Source of the DNA: Planctomycetales bacterium
Lineage (GTDB): Bacteria > Planctomycetota > Phycisphaerae > SM23-33
NCBI GenBank assembly: GCA_030673005.1
Contig: DAOVFI010000198.1
Coordinates: 1 to 5,174 of the forward strand
Reading direction: 5' to 3'
Length of the DNA stretch: 5,174 nucleotides
The notes below the pieces were generated by a model. The model saw nothing but the letters and a program-made list of their open reading frames with translations, did not search any database and was not told the DNA's origin. The translations under genes and the position numbers were made by a program. Shown here in pieces: positions 1 to 5,007 of this stretch (within the stretch, counting starts at the first letter, position 1; the number at the start of each line of letters is the position of its first letter).

Positions 1-1
1 T

Positions 2-727
2 GCGGGTTTTTCGGCTGTTCACTGGTGCCACGACTGGATCGGCGAACCTGTTTTTTACAGCGACGCCTTCGCAGAGCAGGTTCGTCAACTCGCCGCCCAC
101 AACTCGCTCCGCGTGGCCGACGTTCACGGCTTCGGCGGCACCGATCCGACCGGTATCACTTGCACGGACGAACTTTTCCTGGCGCTCAATATCAACCGCG
201 CCGAATTCGCCGCCCGCCTTGGCGCGGATATTCTGGTTATGCACCTGCCTGTAAGGAACATCGAATCGAAAGACAGCGCAATTCCCGATTCCATCGCTAT
301 CCTGAAGGCGCTTAGGCCCGCCTGCGGCGACCTTGGCGTGCGTCTGGCCGTTGAGAATCTGCCCTGGCCGTCGCATACATACGCCTTCTTCGAAGCACTC
401 TTCGATGAGTTTGACGAGGATTATCTCGGCTTCTGCTATGACAGCGGTCACGCGATTCTCACCGGACAGGCCGACCTGGTTGTCCGTTACGGCGACCGGT
501 TGATCGCCACCCATCTGCACGACAACGACGGAAGCGACGATCAGCATCGGCTTCCCGGAAAAGGCAAGGCCGACTGGCCGATGATCGTCAACGCCATAAA
601 ACAGGCCGGTTATTCCGGTACGGTTAATCTCGAGTTGCATCTGCCGGCGGATATGGCCCTGGAAGAATTCTGCCGACAGGCATATAAAACAATCGAAAAA
701 TGCTGGGAGCAGGGCGGTCCGGCGTGA
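2..727 (+). CDS. Sugar phosphate isomerase/epimerase (AP endonuclease 2 superfamily TIM barrel), 5'-truncated by the window edge
   Basis: The reading frame is open from base 2, so the start lies outside the window; 241 residues are visible, against about 260-290 for typical members, so only a short N-terminus is missing. Sequence features are those of a xylose-isomerase-like TIM barrel with a metal site at the strand ends: VENLP (Glu codon 353-355), CYDSGH (Asp 440-442, His 449-451), THLHDND (His 512-514 and 518-520, Asp 521-523) and a late LELH (Glu 632-634). The HLHDN...HRLPGKGKADW stretch is characteristic of this family. Members isomerise or epimerise sugars, inositols or ketoses, or act as hydroxypyruvate isomerase; the substrate cannot be read from sequence. 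The protein should be cytosolic. An internal GTG at 113 could be mistaken for the start, but the frame upstream (GFSAVHWCHDWIG...) is clearly coding. No terminator follows. Confidence 0.9.
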   Translation, partial: AGFSAVHWCHDWIGEPVFYSDAFAEQVRQLAAHNSLRVADVHGFGGTDPTGITCTDELFLALNINRAEFAARLGADILVMHLPVRNIESKDSAIPDSIAILKALRPACGDLGVRLAVENLPWPSHTYAFFEALFDEFDEDYLGFCYDSGHAILTGQADLVVRYGDRLIATHLHDNDGSDDQHRLPGKGKADWPMIVNAIKQAGYSGTVNLELHLPADMALEEFCRQAYKTIEKCWEQGGPA

Positions 728-742
728 GTTCCGGCGAAACGT

Positions 743-793
743 TTGACAATTCCCCAAAATAATCCTTGCATGTTGTCGGTATTAAACTAGAAT
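743..793 (+). promoter_or_regulatory. Probable sigma-70-type promoter for the bL28 gene
   Basis: A TAGAAT hexamer at 788-793 matches the -10 consensus at five of six bases. TTGCAT at 766-771, 16 bases upstream, is a weak -35. A perfect TTGACA lies at 743-748 but is too far from TAGAAT; its own -10 at normal spacing would be the poor TTGCAT. Transcription would start near 800, leaving a leader of about 30 bases before the bL28 start. Prediction from hexamers only. Confidence 0.45.
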
Positions 794-828
794 ATCCGTT
801 CTTTGAATCTGACTTTTGGAGTTTGCAA

Positions 829-1098
829 ATGCCACGAATATGTGCAATTACGGGAAAGAAGACCGCCGCCGGTCGGCGTTACAGCCGGCGCGGCAAGGCT
901 AAATATCTCGGCGGCGTCGGTCGAAAGGTTACGTCAAAGACCAAACGCACCTTCAAACCGAACATTCAGAAGGTCCGGGCCGTCGTCGATGGGAAAGTTG
1001 TACGGATTAACGTCTGCGCTAAAGCCATAAGCAAAGGTCTAATCACCAAACCCACCAAGCGAAACTACATCCCGCCGGAAACGATCGAGGAATCGTAG
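829..1098 (+). CDS. rpmB: 50S ribosomal protein L28 (bL28)
   Basis: Encodes 89 residues, a normal length for bL28, a basic protein of the large ribosomal subunit. The N-terminus MPRICAITGK is the family signature (M-x-R-x-C-x-x-T-G-K), followed by the Arg/Lys-rich body and the TKRTFKPNIQKVR segment that contacts 23S rRNA. Only two cysteines remain (Cys5 and Cys63), so the four-cysteine zinc form seen in some bacteria is not intact. The ATG at 829 is chosen because it begins exactly at the family N-terminus and has GGAG at 818-821 with a 7-base spacer. An upstream in-frame TTG at 766 would add 21 atypical residues and overlaps the promoter. The gene appears to stand alone, with a promoter upstream and a large inverted repeat starting at the base after its stop codon. 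Confidence 0.96.
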   Translation: MPRICAITGKKTAAGRRYSRRGKAKYLGGVGRKVTSKTKRTFKPNIQKVRAVVDGKVVRINVCAKAISKGLITKPTKRNYIPPETIEES

Positions 1099-1193
1099 TA
1101 CTCTGTCAACCTTAAATCTGTCGGTGGCACAGGTTTGTAACCTGTGCCAGCAGCACAGGTTACAAACCTGTTCCACCACAAATTGACAGAGTA
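1099..1193 (+). repeat. Nested inverted-repeat element (REP/MITE-like) abutting the bL28 stop codon
   Basis: The outer arms are a perfect 11-bp inverted repeat, TACTCTGTCAA at 1099-1109 and its complement at 1183-1193. Inside is a longer hairpin, 1123-1147 with 1153-1177, pairing at 24 of 25 positions around a 5-base loop CAGCA. The only mismatch is C1128 against T1172, five pairs above the stem base. Each arm also contains its own small palindrome (ACAGGTT-TGT-AACCTGT), so cruciform forms are possible. The stem base GGTGGCAC is the same as in the element at 3456-3584. No T-run follows, so it is not a standard intrinsic terminator, although a hairpin this strong right after the stop could stabilise or end the bL28 transcript. 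Confidence 0.85.
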
Positions 1194-1220
1194 GTAATAC
1201 TTTCTCCGAGCAATAATAAC

Positions 1221-1252
1221 GGCGCCCTGCAATTTAGCCCGGGCAGAGCGCC
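1221..1252 (+). repeat. Short GC-rich hairpin in the bL28-sppA space
   Basis: GGCGC-C-CTGC (1221-1230) pairs with GCAG-A-GCGCC (1243-1252): nine pairs, one internal mismatch and a 12-base loop. No T-run follows. It could lie in the sppA leader; an AATAAT at 1212-1217 resembles a -10 but has no good -35 at normal distance. Function unknown. Confidence 0.4.
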
Positions 1253-1323
1253 GGCAGAAACCTGGACTTTCCGGCGCATCGGAACAGTTGCGTTACATCT
1301 CCGCCGTTTCTACAATAACCCAC

Positions 1324-2337
1324 ATGAAAAAACTACTGCTGTTGTTTGGTTGCGCCGTCCTTCTGGTCGGTTGTCGGGGTAACGCCGGAATCCTTCTCAA
1401 ACCCGTTCCGGTCGATCAGCGTCTGCGAGAGACGGTCGTGCAGACCGATCCCGGATGGGGTATCGGCAAGATTGCCCTGATCGACATCGACGGTTTAATT
1501 GTCAACGAGCGTGGCGGGTTTCTGTGGGGCAGCCGTGAGAATCCGGTAAGCATTCTGTCGGAGAAATTGAACGCCGCCGGTCGGGACGCTAAAGTCAAAG
1601 CCGTGGTGCTCCGCATCAACTCGCCCGGCGGGACTGTCCAGGCCACCGAGACGATGTACAACCAGTTGAAGCGATTCCGTAAAAAAACCGGTAAACCCGT
1701 CGTGGCGTGTATCACGGACGTGGGTGCTTCGGGAGGTTATTATCTCGCCTGCGGGACAGAGCGGATAATCTGCCAGCCCAGCAGCATTACCGGTTCGATA
1801 GGCGTAGTAATCCAGACGGTTAACTTCGCCGGTACGATGAAGATGCTGGGCATAAAGGCCGACGCAATTACTTCCGGCAAATTCAAGGCGATGGGCAGTC
1901 CGCTGAAGGGCCTGACGGACGAGGAGCGGCGGATATTCCAGGCGATGGTGAACGAGTTTTACGACCAGTTCGTCAAGACCGTGGCCGAGGGCCGAAGCGG
2001 GTTGAACGTCGAGAAGGTCCGGCTTCTTGCCGACGGCAGGGTCTTCACTGGCCGACAGGCAGTCGCGAACGGGCTGGTCGATAGCCTCGGTGACGTGCAG
2101 GACGCCATTGCCGAAGCAAAGAAGGCCGCTGGCGTCAAAAAGGCAAAAGTGGTGATGTATCATCGCCCGCTGGGCTACAGGGCGAACGTGTATTCAGCCG
2201 CGACGGTCCAGAGCCACGCAATGCAGATTAATATGATAAACCTGCAACTGGGCGAACTGGCGCTGCTTCGCCGACCGAGTTTCCTGTACCTCTGGAGCAC
2301 CGACCTGAAAGTCTCGAACGTAGAAAATAGCAGGTAA
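1324..2337 (+). CDS. sppA: Signal peptide peptidase SppA, peptidase family S49, lipoprotein form
   Basis: Encodes 337 residues. The N-terminus MKKLLLLFGCAVLLVGC is a lipoprotein signal peptide with lipobox LVGC, so Cys17 would be lipidated and the enzyme anchored outside the inner membrane. The ATG at 1324 is chosen because it begins this signal; an in-frame TTG at 1288 would add 12 residues ahead of it, and no strong Shine-Dalgarno decides. The S49 domain follows: NSPGG (residues 99-103), DVGASGGYYLA with nucleophile Ser136, TGSIGV (156-161), and SGKFKAMGSP with the probable general base Lys188. The Ser-Lys spacing of 52 equals that of Bacillus subtilis SppA (Ser147/Lys199). This is the short single-domain form, which assembles as an oligomer, rather than the long tandem E. 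coli form. The family degrades leftover signal peptides and other membrane-associated peptides. The next gene follows after 43 bases and is probably co-transcribed. Confidence 0.93.
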   Translation: MKKLLLLFGCAVLLVGCRGNAGILLKPVPVDQRLRETVVQTDPGWGIGKIALIDIDGLIVNERGGFLWGSRENPVSILSEKLNAAGRDAKVKAVVLRINSPGGTVQATETMYNQLKRFRKKTGKPVVACITDVGASGGYYLACGTERIICQPSSITGSIGVVIQTVNFAGTMKMLGIKADAITSGKFKAMGSPLKGLTDEERRIFQAMVNEFYDQFVKTVAEGRSGLNVEKVRLLADGRVFTGRQAVANGLVDSLGDVQDAIAEAKKAAGVKKAKVVMYHRPLGYRANVYSAATVQSHAMQINMINLQLGELALLRRPSFLYLWSTDLKVSNVENSR

Positions 2338-2380
2338 TCGGCATTACAAGACGGGCCTCGAATTAAAAGGTGTGAGCGGA

Positions 2381-3355
2381 ATGTCGATAAAGATACGCTG
2401 TCAGCGGTGCCGCAAGAAGATTTCGATAGACGAAGGTTTCGCCGGCGGTATGTGTCGCTGTCCTTACTGCAAGGCGATCACGAAGGCGCCCCGCAGCCGG
2501 GGCGGTTTGTCTCGCGGCGCCAGACCCGAACGACCTGAAAGGCCCGACAGGCCGCAGACGCCTCGGGCCGCCGGAACAGGCGAGCAGCCCGGACCGGTCG
2601 AATCGGCCGGGGCGGTACCGCTGGCCAGGCCTGTGCGGGTTCAGGGAATTGTCGCACTTGTGCTTACGGGCTTCCTGGTATTACTGATGGCTCTCGGTGC
2701 GATTCTGTATTTGAATCGGTTTTATAAGTCCGGCGGGCCGGGTTCTGCCGGCGGAGTTAGCAAGGGGATTTCGACCGGTGGCGGACCGGAAACAATGCCG
2801 GACCGGGTGGAAAAATTTACTAACAAGGGTTTTCGCATTGCGGGAATGTCGATTAAGCCGCCGGTCGTGTATGTTATCGACTCATCTTCAGGGATGCATC
2901 TCCTGTTTGATCCCGCCGTGGCGGTCGTGCGGCTTTCGATCCGAACGTTATCTGAACGTGAGAATTTCAACGCAATCGTCGTGCGTGAGGAAGGTTTTAA
3001 GACCCTCGCCGCCGGTTGGGTCGGCGGCGGCTCCGCCGGCGACGATAAGATGAAGGATTTCTCCGGGTCTTCACTGCAGGCCGGTGCCGCCGACCTGCGG
3101 ACGGGGCTTGTCGGGGCGATTGCAATGAAACCCGCCTCCATAGCGGTATTATCGACCAGGGCGGTTTCCGATCCGGAAGGTATTATCCGGCAGGCCCGGC
3201 AGGGGGGTGTCGCGATATTTTTCGTGCTGCTGGGCGCGGAGACCGAGGCCGATGAGGTGATGAAAAAAATCGCCGTTCAGACCGGCGGGCGCTGCCGGCG
3301 GTTCAGTGAATCTGACGTCCTTGATTGGCTGGCGAACGAGCCGTCGTTGCCGTAG
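2381..3355 (+). CDS. Zinc-ribbon, single-membrane-segment protein with degenerate von Willebrand factor A-like domain
   Basis: Encodes 324 residues in three parts. Residues 7-30 form a zinc ribbon, Cys7-x2-Cys10 and Cys27-x2-Cys30 with an extra Cys25, in the style (GFAGGMCRCPYC) frequent in planctomycete proteins. An Arg/Pro-rich linker (about 38-86, ERPERPDRP) leads to one hydrophobic segment (about 88-111). A Gly/Ser-rich spacer leads to a C-terminal domain from about 160. This resembles VWA: PVVYVIDSSSGM is the first strand plus MIDAS position, FNAIVV the second, and IAVLSTRA and VAIFFVLLG later strands. The MIDAS is incomplete: DxSxS reads Asp167-Ser-Ser169-Ser-Gly171, the usual Thr loop reads GAADL, and the usual DG after strand four reads TRA. 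The zinc ribbon should be cytosolic and the VWA-like part outside. ATG 2381 is preferred to GTG 2372 because AAAAGG at 2365-2370 is too close to the GTG and 10 bases from the ATG. Exact function unknown. Confidence 0.8.
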   Translation: MSIKIRCQRCRKKISIDEGFAGGMCRCPYCKAITKAPRSRGGLSRGARPERPERPDRPQTPRAAGTGEQPGPVESAGAVPLARPVRVQGIVALVLTGFLVLLMALGAILYLNRFYKSGGPGSAGGVSKGISTGGGPETMPDRVEKFTNKGFRIAGMSIKPPVVYVIDSSSGMHLLFDPAVAVVRLSIRTLSERENFNAIVVREEGFKTLAAGWVGGGSAGDDKMKDFSGSSLQAGAADLRTGLVGAIAMKPASIAVLSTRAVSDPEGIIRQARQGGVAIFFVLLGAETEADEVMKKIAVQTGGRCRRFSESDVLDWLANEPSLP

Positions 3356-3370
3356 AATACCATACCTGTA

Positions 3371-3433
3371 GGCCGGGACGTAGCGACTCTGCTTTGCGTA
3401 GCGCTTCGCAGAGCAAAGAGCGAAGCCCCGGCG
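3371..3433 (+). repeat. Imperfect GC-rich palindrome (REP-like) after the zinc-ribbon gene
   Basis: GCCGGG at 3372-3377 pairs with CCCGGC at 3427-3432. Inside, CTCTGC (3387-3392) can pair with GCAGAG (3408-3413), or CTTTGC (3392-3397) with GCAAAG (3413-3418), giving two competing folds, with GCG/CGC near the centre. It begins 16 bases after the upstream stop codon. No T-run follows. It looks like a dispersed intergenic repeat but only one copy is visible here. Confidence 0.5.
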
Positions 3434-3455
3434 ATTCGATTGAGGATTGCTACCG

Positions 3456-3584
3456 GGTGGCACGGTCAAGCAAGGTTGAGGCCGTTTGGCCTCAACCTTG
3501 CTTGGCCGTGTAAGCCTCCCGCTGCCGCCACGGCCAAGCAATTTGAGTTTTTTAGAAAAACTCAAATTGCTTGACCGTGCCACC
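3456..3584 (+). repeat. REPIN-like element: two large hairpins in mirror orientation
   Basis: The ends are a perfect 18-bp inverted repeat, GGTGGCACGGTCAAGCAA at 3456-3473 and its complement at 3567-3584. Hairpin 1 pairs 3461-3483 with 3488-3510 (23 positions, 4-base loop GTTT), perfect except T3466-G3505. Hairpin 2 pairs 3529-3552 with 3556-3579 (24 positions), perfect except C3534-A3574. The inner arms are themselves a perfect 13-bp inverted pair (3498-3510 and 3529-3541). The outer arms read GGTCAAG and the inner arms GGCCAAG, so each hairpin has its one imperfection at the same place, in mirror image. The sequence between the hairpins (3511-3528) and the tips differ. Two REP hairpins facing each other is the known architecture of REPINs mobilised by RAYT tyrosine transposases. 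It lies 38 bases upstream of the methyltransferase start. Confidence 0.85.
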
Positions 3585-3610
3585 TGACAATTTGTCTTTA
3601 AGAAATATGA

Positions 3611-3615
3611 AAGGA
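3611..3615 (+). promoter_or_regulatory. Ribosome binding site deciding the methyltransferase start
   Basis: AAGGA seven bases before ATG 3623. Out-of-frame ATGs at 3607 and 3615 are less well placed, and the latter opens only a three-codon reading frame. Confidence 0.7.
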
Positions 3616-3622
3616 TGCGTTT

Positions 3623-4420
3623 ATGATTATTATCGGCGAGAAGATTAACGCGACCAGGAAGTCCGTTGCTGCCGCTATTGCCGGCAGGGACGAGCAATTC
3701 ATCATTAAAACCGTTGCCGAGCAGGCAGACGCCGGTGCGAATTATATCGACCTTAACGGCGGCGACCCGAACCCGCAGGCCGAAGTGGCGAACATGGAAT
3801 GGCTGGTGAAACTGGTCCAGTCCAATACCGACTTGCCGCTGTGCCTGGACTCTGCCAGCGTGGACGCCATTAAGGTCGGCCTGTCGCTGGCGGAGAAAAA
3901 ACCCATCGTCAATTCCATTTCTCTCGAGGCCGAGCGCCTGGAGGCTTTTCTGCCCGTCCTTACCGAGCGCGAGTGCATGGTAATCGCGCTTTGCATGTCG
4001 GACGACGGCATGCCCACGAGCGCCGACGATCGCGTCGAGCGGGCAGGTCGGCTCATCGAGCAACTCGGCGGTATCGGAAAGAAGCCCGACGAAATCATCA
4101 TAGACCCGTGTTTCGTGCCAGTTTCGACCGATCCGAACGCCGCACGGTACGTCTGCGAATCGATCAGGATCATTCATGAAAAATTCCCCGACGTTCACAT
4201 AGGCGGCGGTTTGAGCAACGTAAGTTTCGGCCTGCCGAAGCGAAAGTACATCAACCTGGCGATGCTCGCCGCTTCGGTCTATAACGGTATGGACGCCGCA
4301 ATTATCGATCCGTGCACGCCTTACATGGTCCCGCTGATCCTTGCCGGCGAGGTGATCTCCGCCGCCGACCAGTGGTGCGCCAACTACGTGGGCGCACATC
4401 GCGACGGCAGGCTGCAATGA
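3623..4420 (+). CDS. acsE: Methyltetrahydrofolate:corrinoid/iron-sulfur protein methyltransferase-like (pterin-binding TIM barrel)
   Basis: Encodes 265 residues, matching the length of AcsE (about 262). The enzyme transfers the methyl group of 5-methyltetrahydrofolate to Co(I) of a corrinoid protein; in the Wood-Ljungdahl pathway the acceptor is the corrinoid/iron-sulfur protein that feeds acetyl-CoA synthase. Family marks run in order: MIIIGEKIN at the N-terminus, DLNGGDP (43-49), NMEWLVKLVQ (57-66), CLDS with Asp76, the VNSIS strand with Asn97, IIDPCFVP with Asp161, GGLSNVSFGLP with Asn199, and GMDAAIIDP (222-230). By comparison with Moorella AcsE these are the pterin-binding Asp, Asn and Asp and the Asn near the methyl group. 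Related homologues (MtgA/MtvB-type methyltransferases) serve other corrinoid proteins, so the acceptor, and therefore the gene symbol, is tentative. The iron-sulfur corrinoid-activator-like gene downstream supports a corrinoid role. A REPIN-like repeat lies directly upstream and no clear promoter was found. Confidence 0.88.
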   Translation: MIIIGEKINATRKSVAAAIAGRDEQFIIKTVAEQADAGANYIDLNGGDPNPQAEVANMEWLVKLVQSNTDLPLCLDSASVDAIKVGLSLAEKKPIVNSISLEAERLEAFLPVLTERECMVIALCMSDDGMPTSADDRVERAGRLIEQLGGIGKKPDEIIIDPCFVPVSTDPNAARYVCESIRIIHEKFPDVHIGGGLSNVSFGLPKRKYINLAMLAASVYNGMDAAIIDPCTPYMVPLILAGEVISAADQWCANYVGAHRDGRLQ

Positions 4421-4424
4421 TTCA

Positions 4425-4441
4425 ATTGCGGATTGCGGATT
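4425..4441 (+). repeat. Short heptamer tandem repeat (ATTGCGG)
   Basis: Two copies of ATTGCGG followed by a partial third (ATT), five bases after the methyltransferase stop and running into a T-rich stretch. There is no hairpin, so it is not a terminator; it may be a small simple-sequence repeat. Confidence 0.5.
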
Positions 4442-4525
4442 TTTTAGAGTTCGTTCGTGCAATTCGTACCATTAACGTTCGATTTCTCGAAATTCTGTAA
4501 AGATTTCCATTCAACCACAATAACT

Positions 4526-4543
4526 CGTAGGCTTTGTCCTACG
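4526..4543 (+). repeat. Small hairpin between the methyltransferase and the RNA candidate
   Basis: CGTAGG (4526-4531) pairs perfectly with CCTACG (4538-4543) around the loop CTTTGT. No T-run follows. Otherwise 4442-4579 shows no gene or strong promoter; CATTAT at 4566-4571 is a weak -10 candidate for the following RNA. Confidence 0.45.
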
Positions 4544-4584
4544 TGTGGGAAATATGCCCTTGAACCATTATTGGCCGGCAAAAA

Positions 4585-4909
4585 GCGCGTTTATCGCTTT
4601 ATGGGCTGCCAGCGGGTTGTCCTGTAGAGGCGGCATCCCACCGAGCAGTCCGTGGTGACAGTGCTTCGAAAGGCGAAAGACCCGCTCGCAGCCAGAATGA
4701 CTTTCACCACGGGCTGCTGGAGGACATCAATATGTTGAAGCCCGGAAGAAAACAAGATATTATTCTCCTGCCGGATCAGAGGATAGGGCAACGCAGGCGT
4801 GCGACCCGAGCGCCGATTCGGTGGCTATACAGCGGGAGTGCCTGGAGCAATCCTGGCCCTTCTTGTTCCTGCTGTCCGCTGGTAGCCCAATGCGATAAAC
4901 GCTTTTTTT
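4585..4909 (+). ncRNA. Candidate structured noncoding RNA of about 325 bases, family not recognised
   Basis: A long closing stem joins the two ends. GCGTTTATCGC at 4587-4597 pairs perfectly with 4892-4902; after a small internal loop, 4602-4615 pairs with 4876-4889 over 14 positions with one G-U (G4608-U4883). Within it, TGTCCT (4618-4623) pairs with AGGACA (4721-4726), and 4645-4658 pairs with 4704-4717 over 14 positions with one U-G (U4649-G4713). A 3' domain (4727-4875) has weaker helices, such as CCTGC 4767-4771 with GCAGG 4793-4797 and AACAAG 4751-4756 with CTTGTT 4862-4867. Both non-Watson-Crick pairs are G-U in the + transcript but would be A-C in the other strand, which favours + transcription. 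A T-run follows the stem. No conserved motifs of tmRNA, RNase P RNA, SRP RNA or a cobalamin riboswitch were seen. Short reading frames inside it look non-coding. A MITE with terminal inverted repeats is the main alternative. Confidence 0.6.
4892..4909 (+). terminator. Intrinsic-terminator-like 3' end of the RNA candidate
   Basis: GCGATAAACGC, the 3' strand of the closing stem, is followed at once by seven T (4903-4909). The partner strand lies about 300 bases upstream, so the stem can act as a terminator only if that long-range pairing forms during transcription. Confidence 0.5.
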
Positions 4910-4923
4910 CTATCTCCCAATTT

Positions 4924-4959
4924 TTGGACAGAGCCAGTCAGTTACTGACTATTGGACAG
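4924..4959 (+). promoter_or_regulatory. Operator-like site: palindrome between two direct repeats
   Basis: AGTCAGT-T-ACTGACT at 4936-4950 is a perfect 15-base inverted repeat with a one-base centre. It is flanked by two identical copies of TTGGACAG, at 4924-4931 and 4952-4959, whose starts are 28 bases apart. It lies about 50 bases upstream of the ferredoxin-domain gene, where a dimeric regulator could bind. The regulator is unknown. Confidence 0.45.
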
Positions 4960-4971
4960 TGATTACTTTGG

Positions 4972-4998
4972 TTGCGGCCAAGGGCCGCGCCGTGTAAT
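4972..4998 (+). promoter_or_regulatory. Possible promoter of the ferredoxin-domain gene, with a small hairpin
   Basis: TGTAAT at 4993-4998 matches the -10 consensus at five of six bases; TTGCGG at 4972-4977 is a poor -35 with short (15-base) spacing. GCGGCC-AAG-GGCCGC (4974-4988), a perfect 6-bp inverted repeat, fills the spacer. If used, transcription would start within a few bases of ATG 5008, making a nearly leaderless message, which agrees with the lack of a Shine-Dalgarno there. Confidence 0.3.
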
Positions 4999-5007
4999 TC
5001 GTGGACT

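Noticed and set aside
113..115. GTG start for the epimerase gene
   Set aside because: Clear coding sequence continues in frame upstream to the window edge, so the GTG is an internal valine codon.
743..771. TTGACA (743-748) as the actual -35 with TTGCAT (766-771) as -10
   Set aside because: The -35 is perfect and spacing is 17, but the -10 matches only three bases, whereas TAGAAT at 788-793 matches five; the downstream pair was preferred, without certainty.
1495..2163. 222-codon open frame on the minus strand inside sppA
   Set aside because: It is fully antisense to an intact S49 peptidase with both catalytic residues; no independent start signals or domain were seen.
3384..3434. CRISPR array or tRNA gene in the repeat-rich space
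   Set aside because: The repeats are inverted, not regularly spaced direct repeats, and no cloverleaf with a TTCGA arm and acceptor stem can be drawn.
3149..4462. 437-codon open frame on the minus strand
   Set aside because: It runs antisense across the end of the zinc-ribbon gene, the repeat space and the whole methyltransferase gene, whose + strand product has clear family motifs. The translation shows no recognisable domain and is a by-product of codon bias.
4591..4791. Minus-strand 66-codon and plus-strand 76-codon (4732-4962) open frames in the RNA region
   Set aside because: Neither has a convincing ribosome binding site, domain or sensible composition, and both cross the paired arms of the RNA candidate.
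4585..4909. tmRNA, RNase P RNA, 6S RNA, SRP RNA or cobalamin riboswitch
   Set aside because: There is no tRNA-like end or tag frame, no GAGGAAAGTCCGG core, no GGAAGCAGC SRP tip and no GCCACTG B12 box. The length and multibranched form do not suit 6S RNA. Chance similarities such as CAGTCCGTGG and GAATGACT to RNase P RNA are not in the right order.
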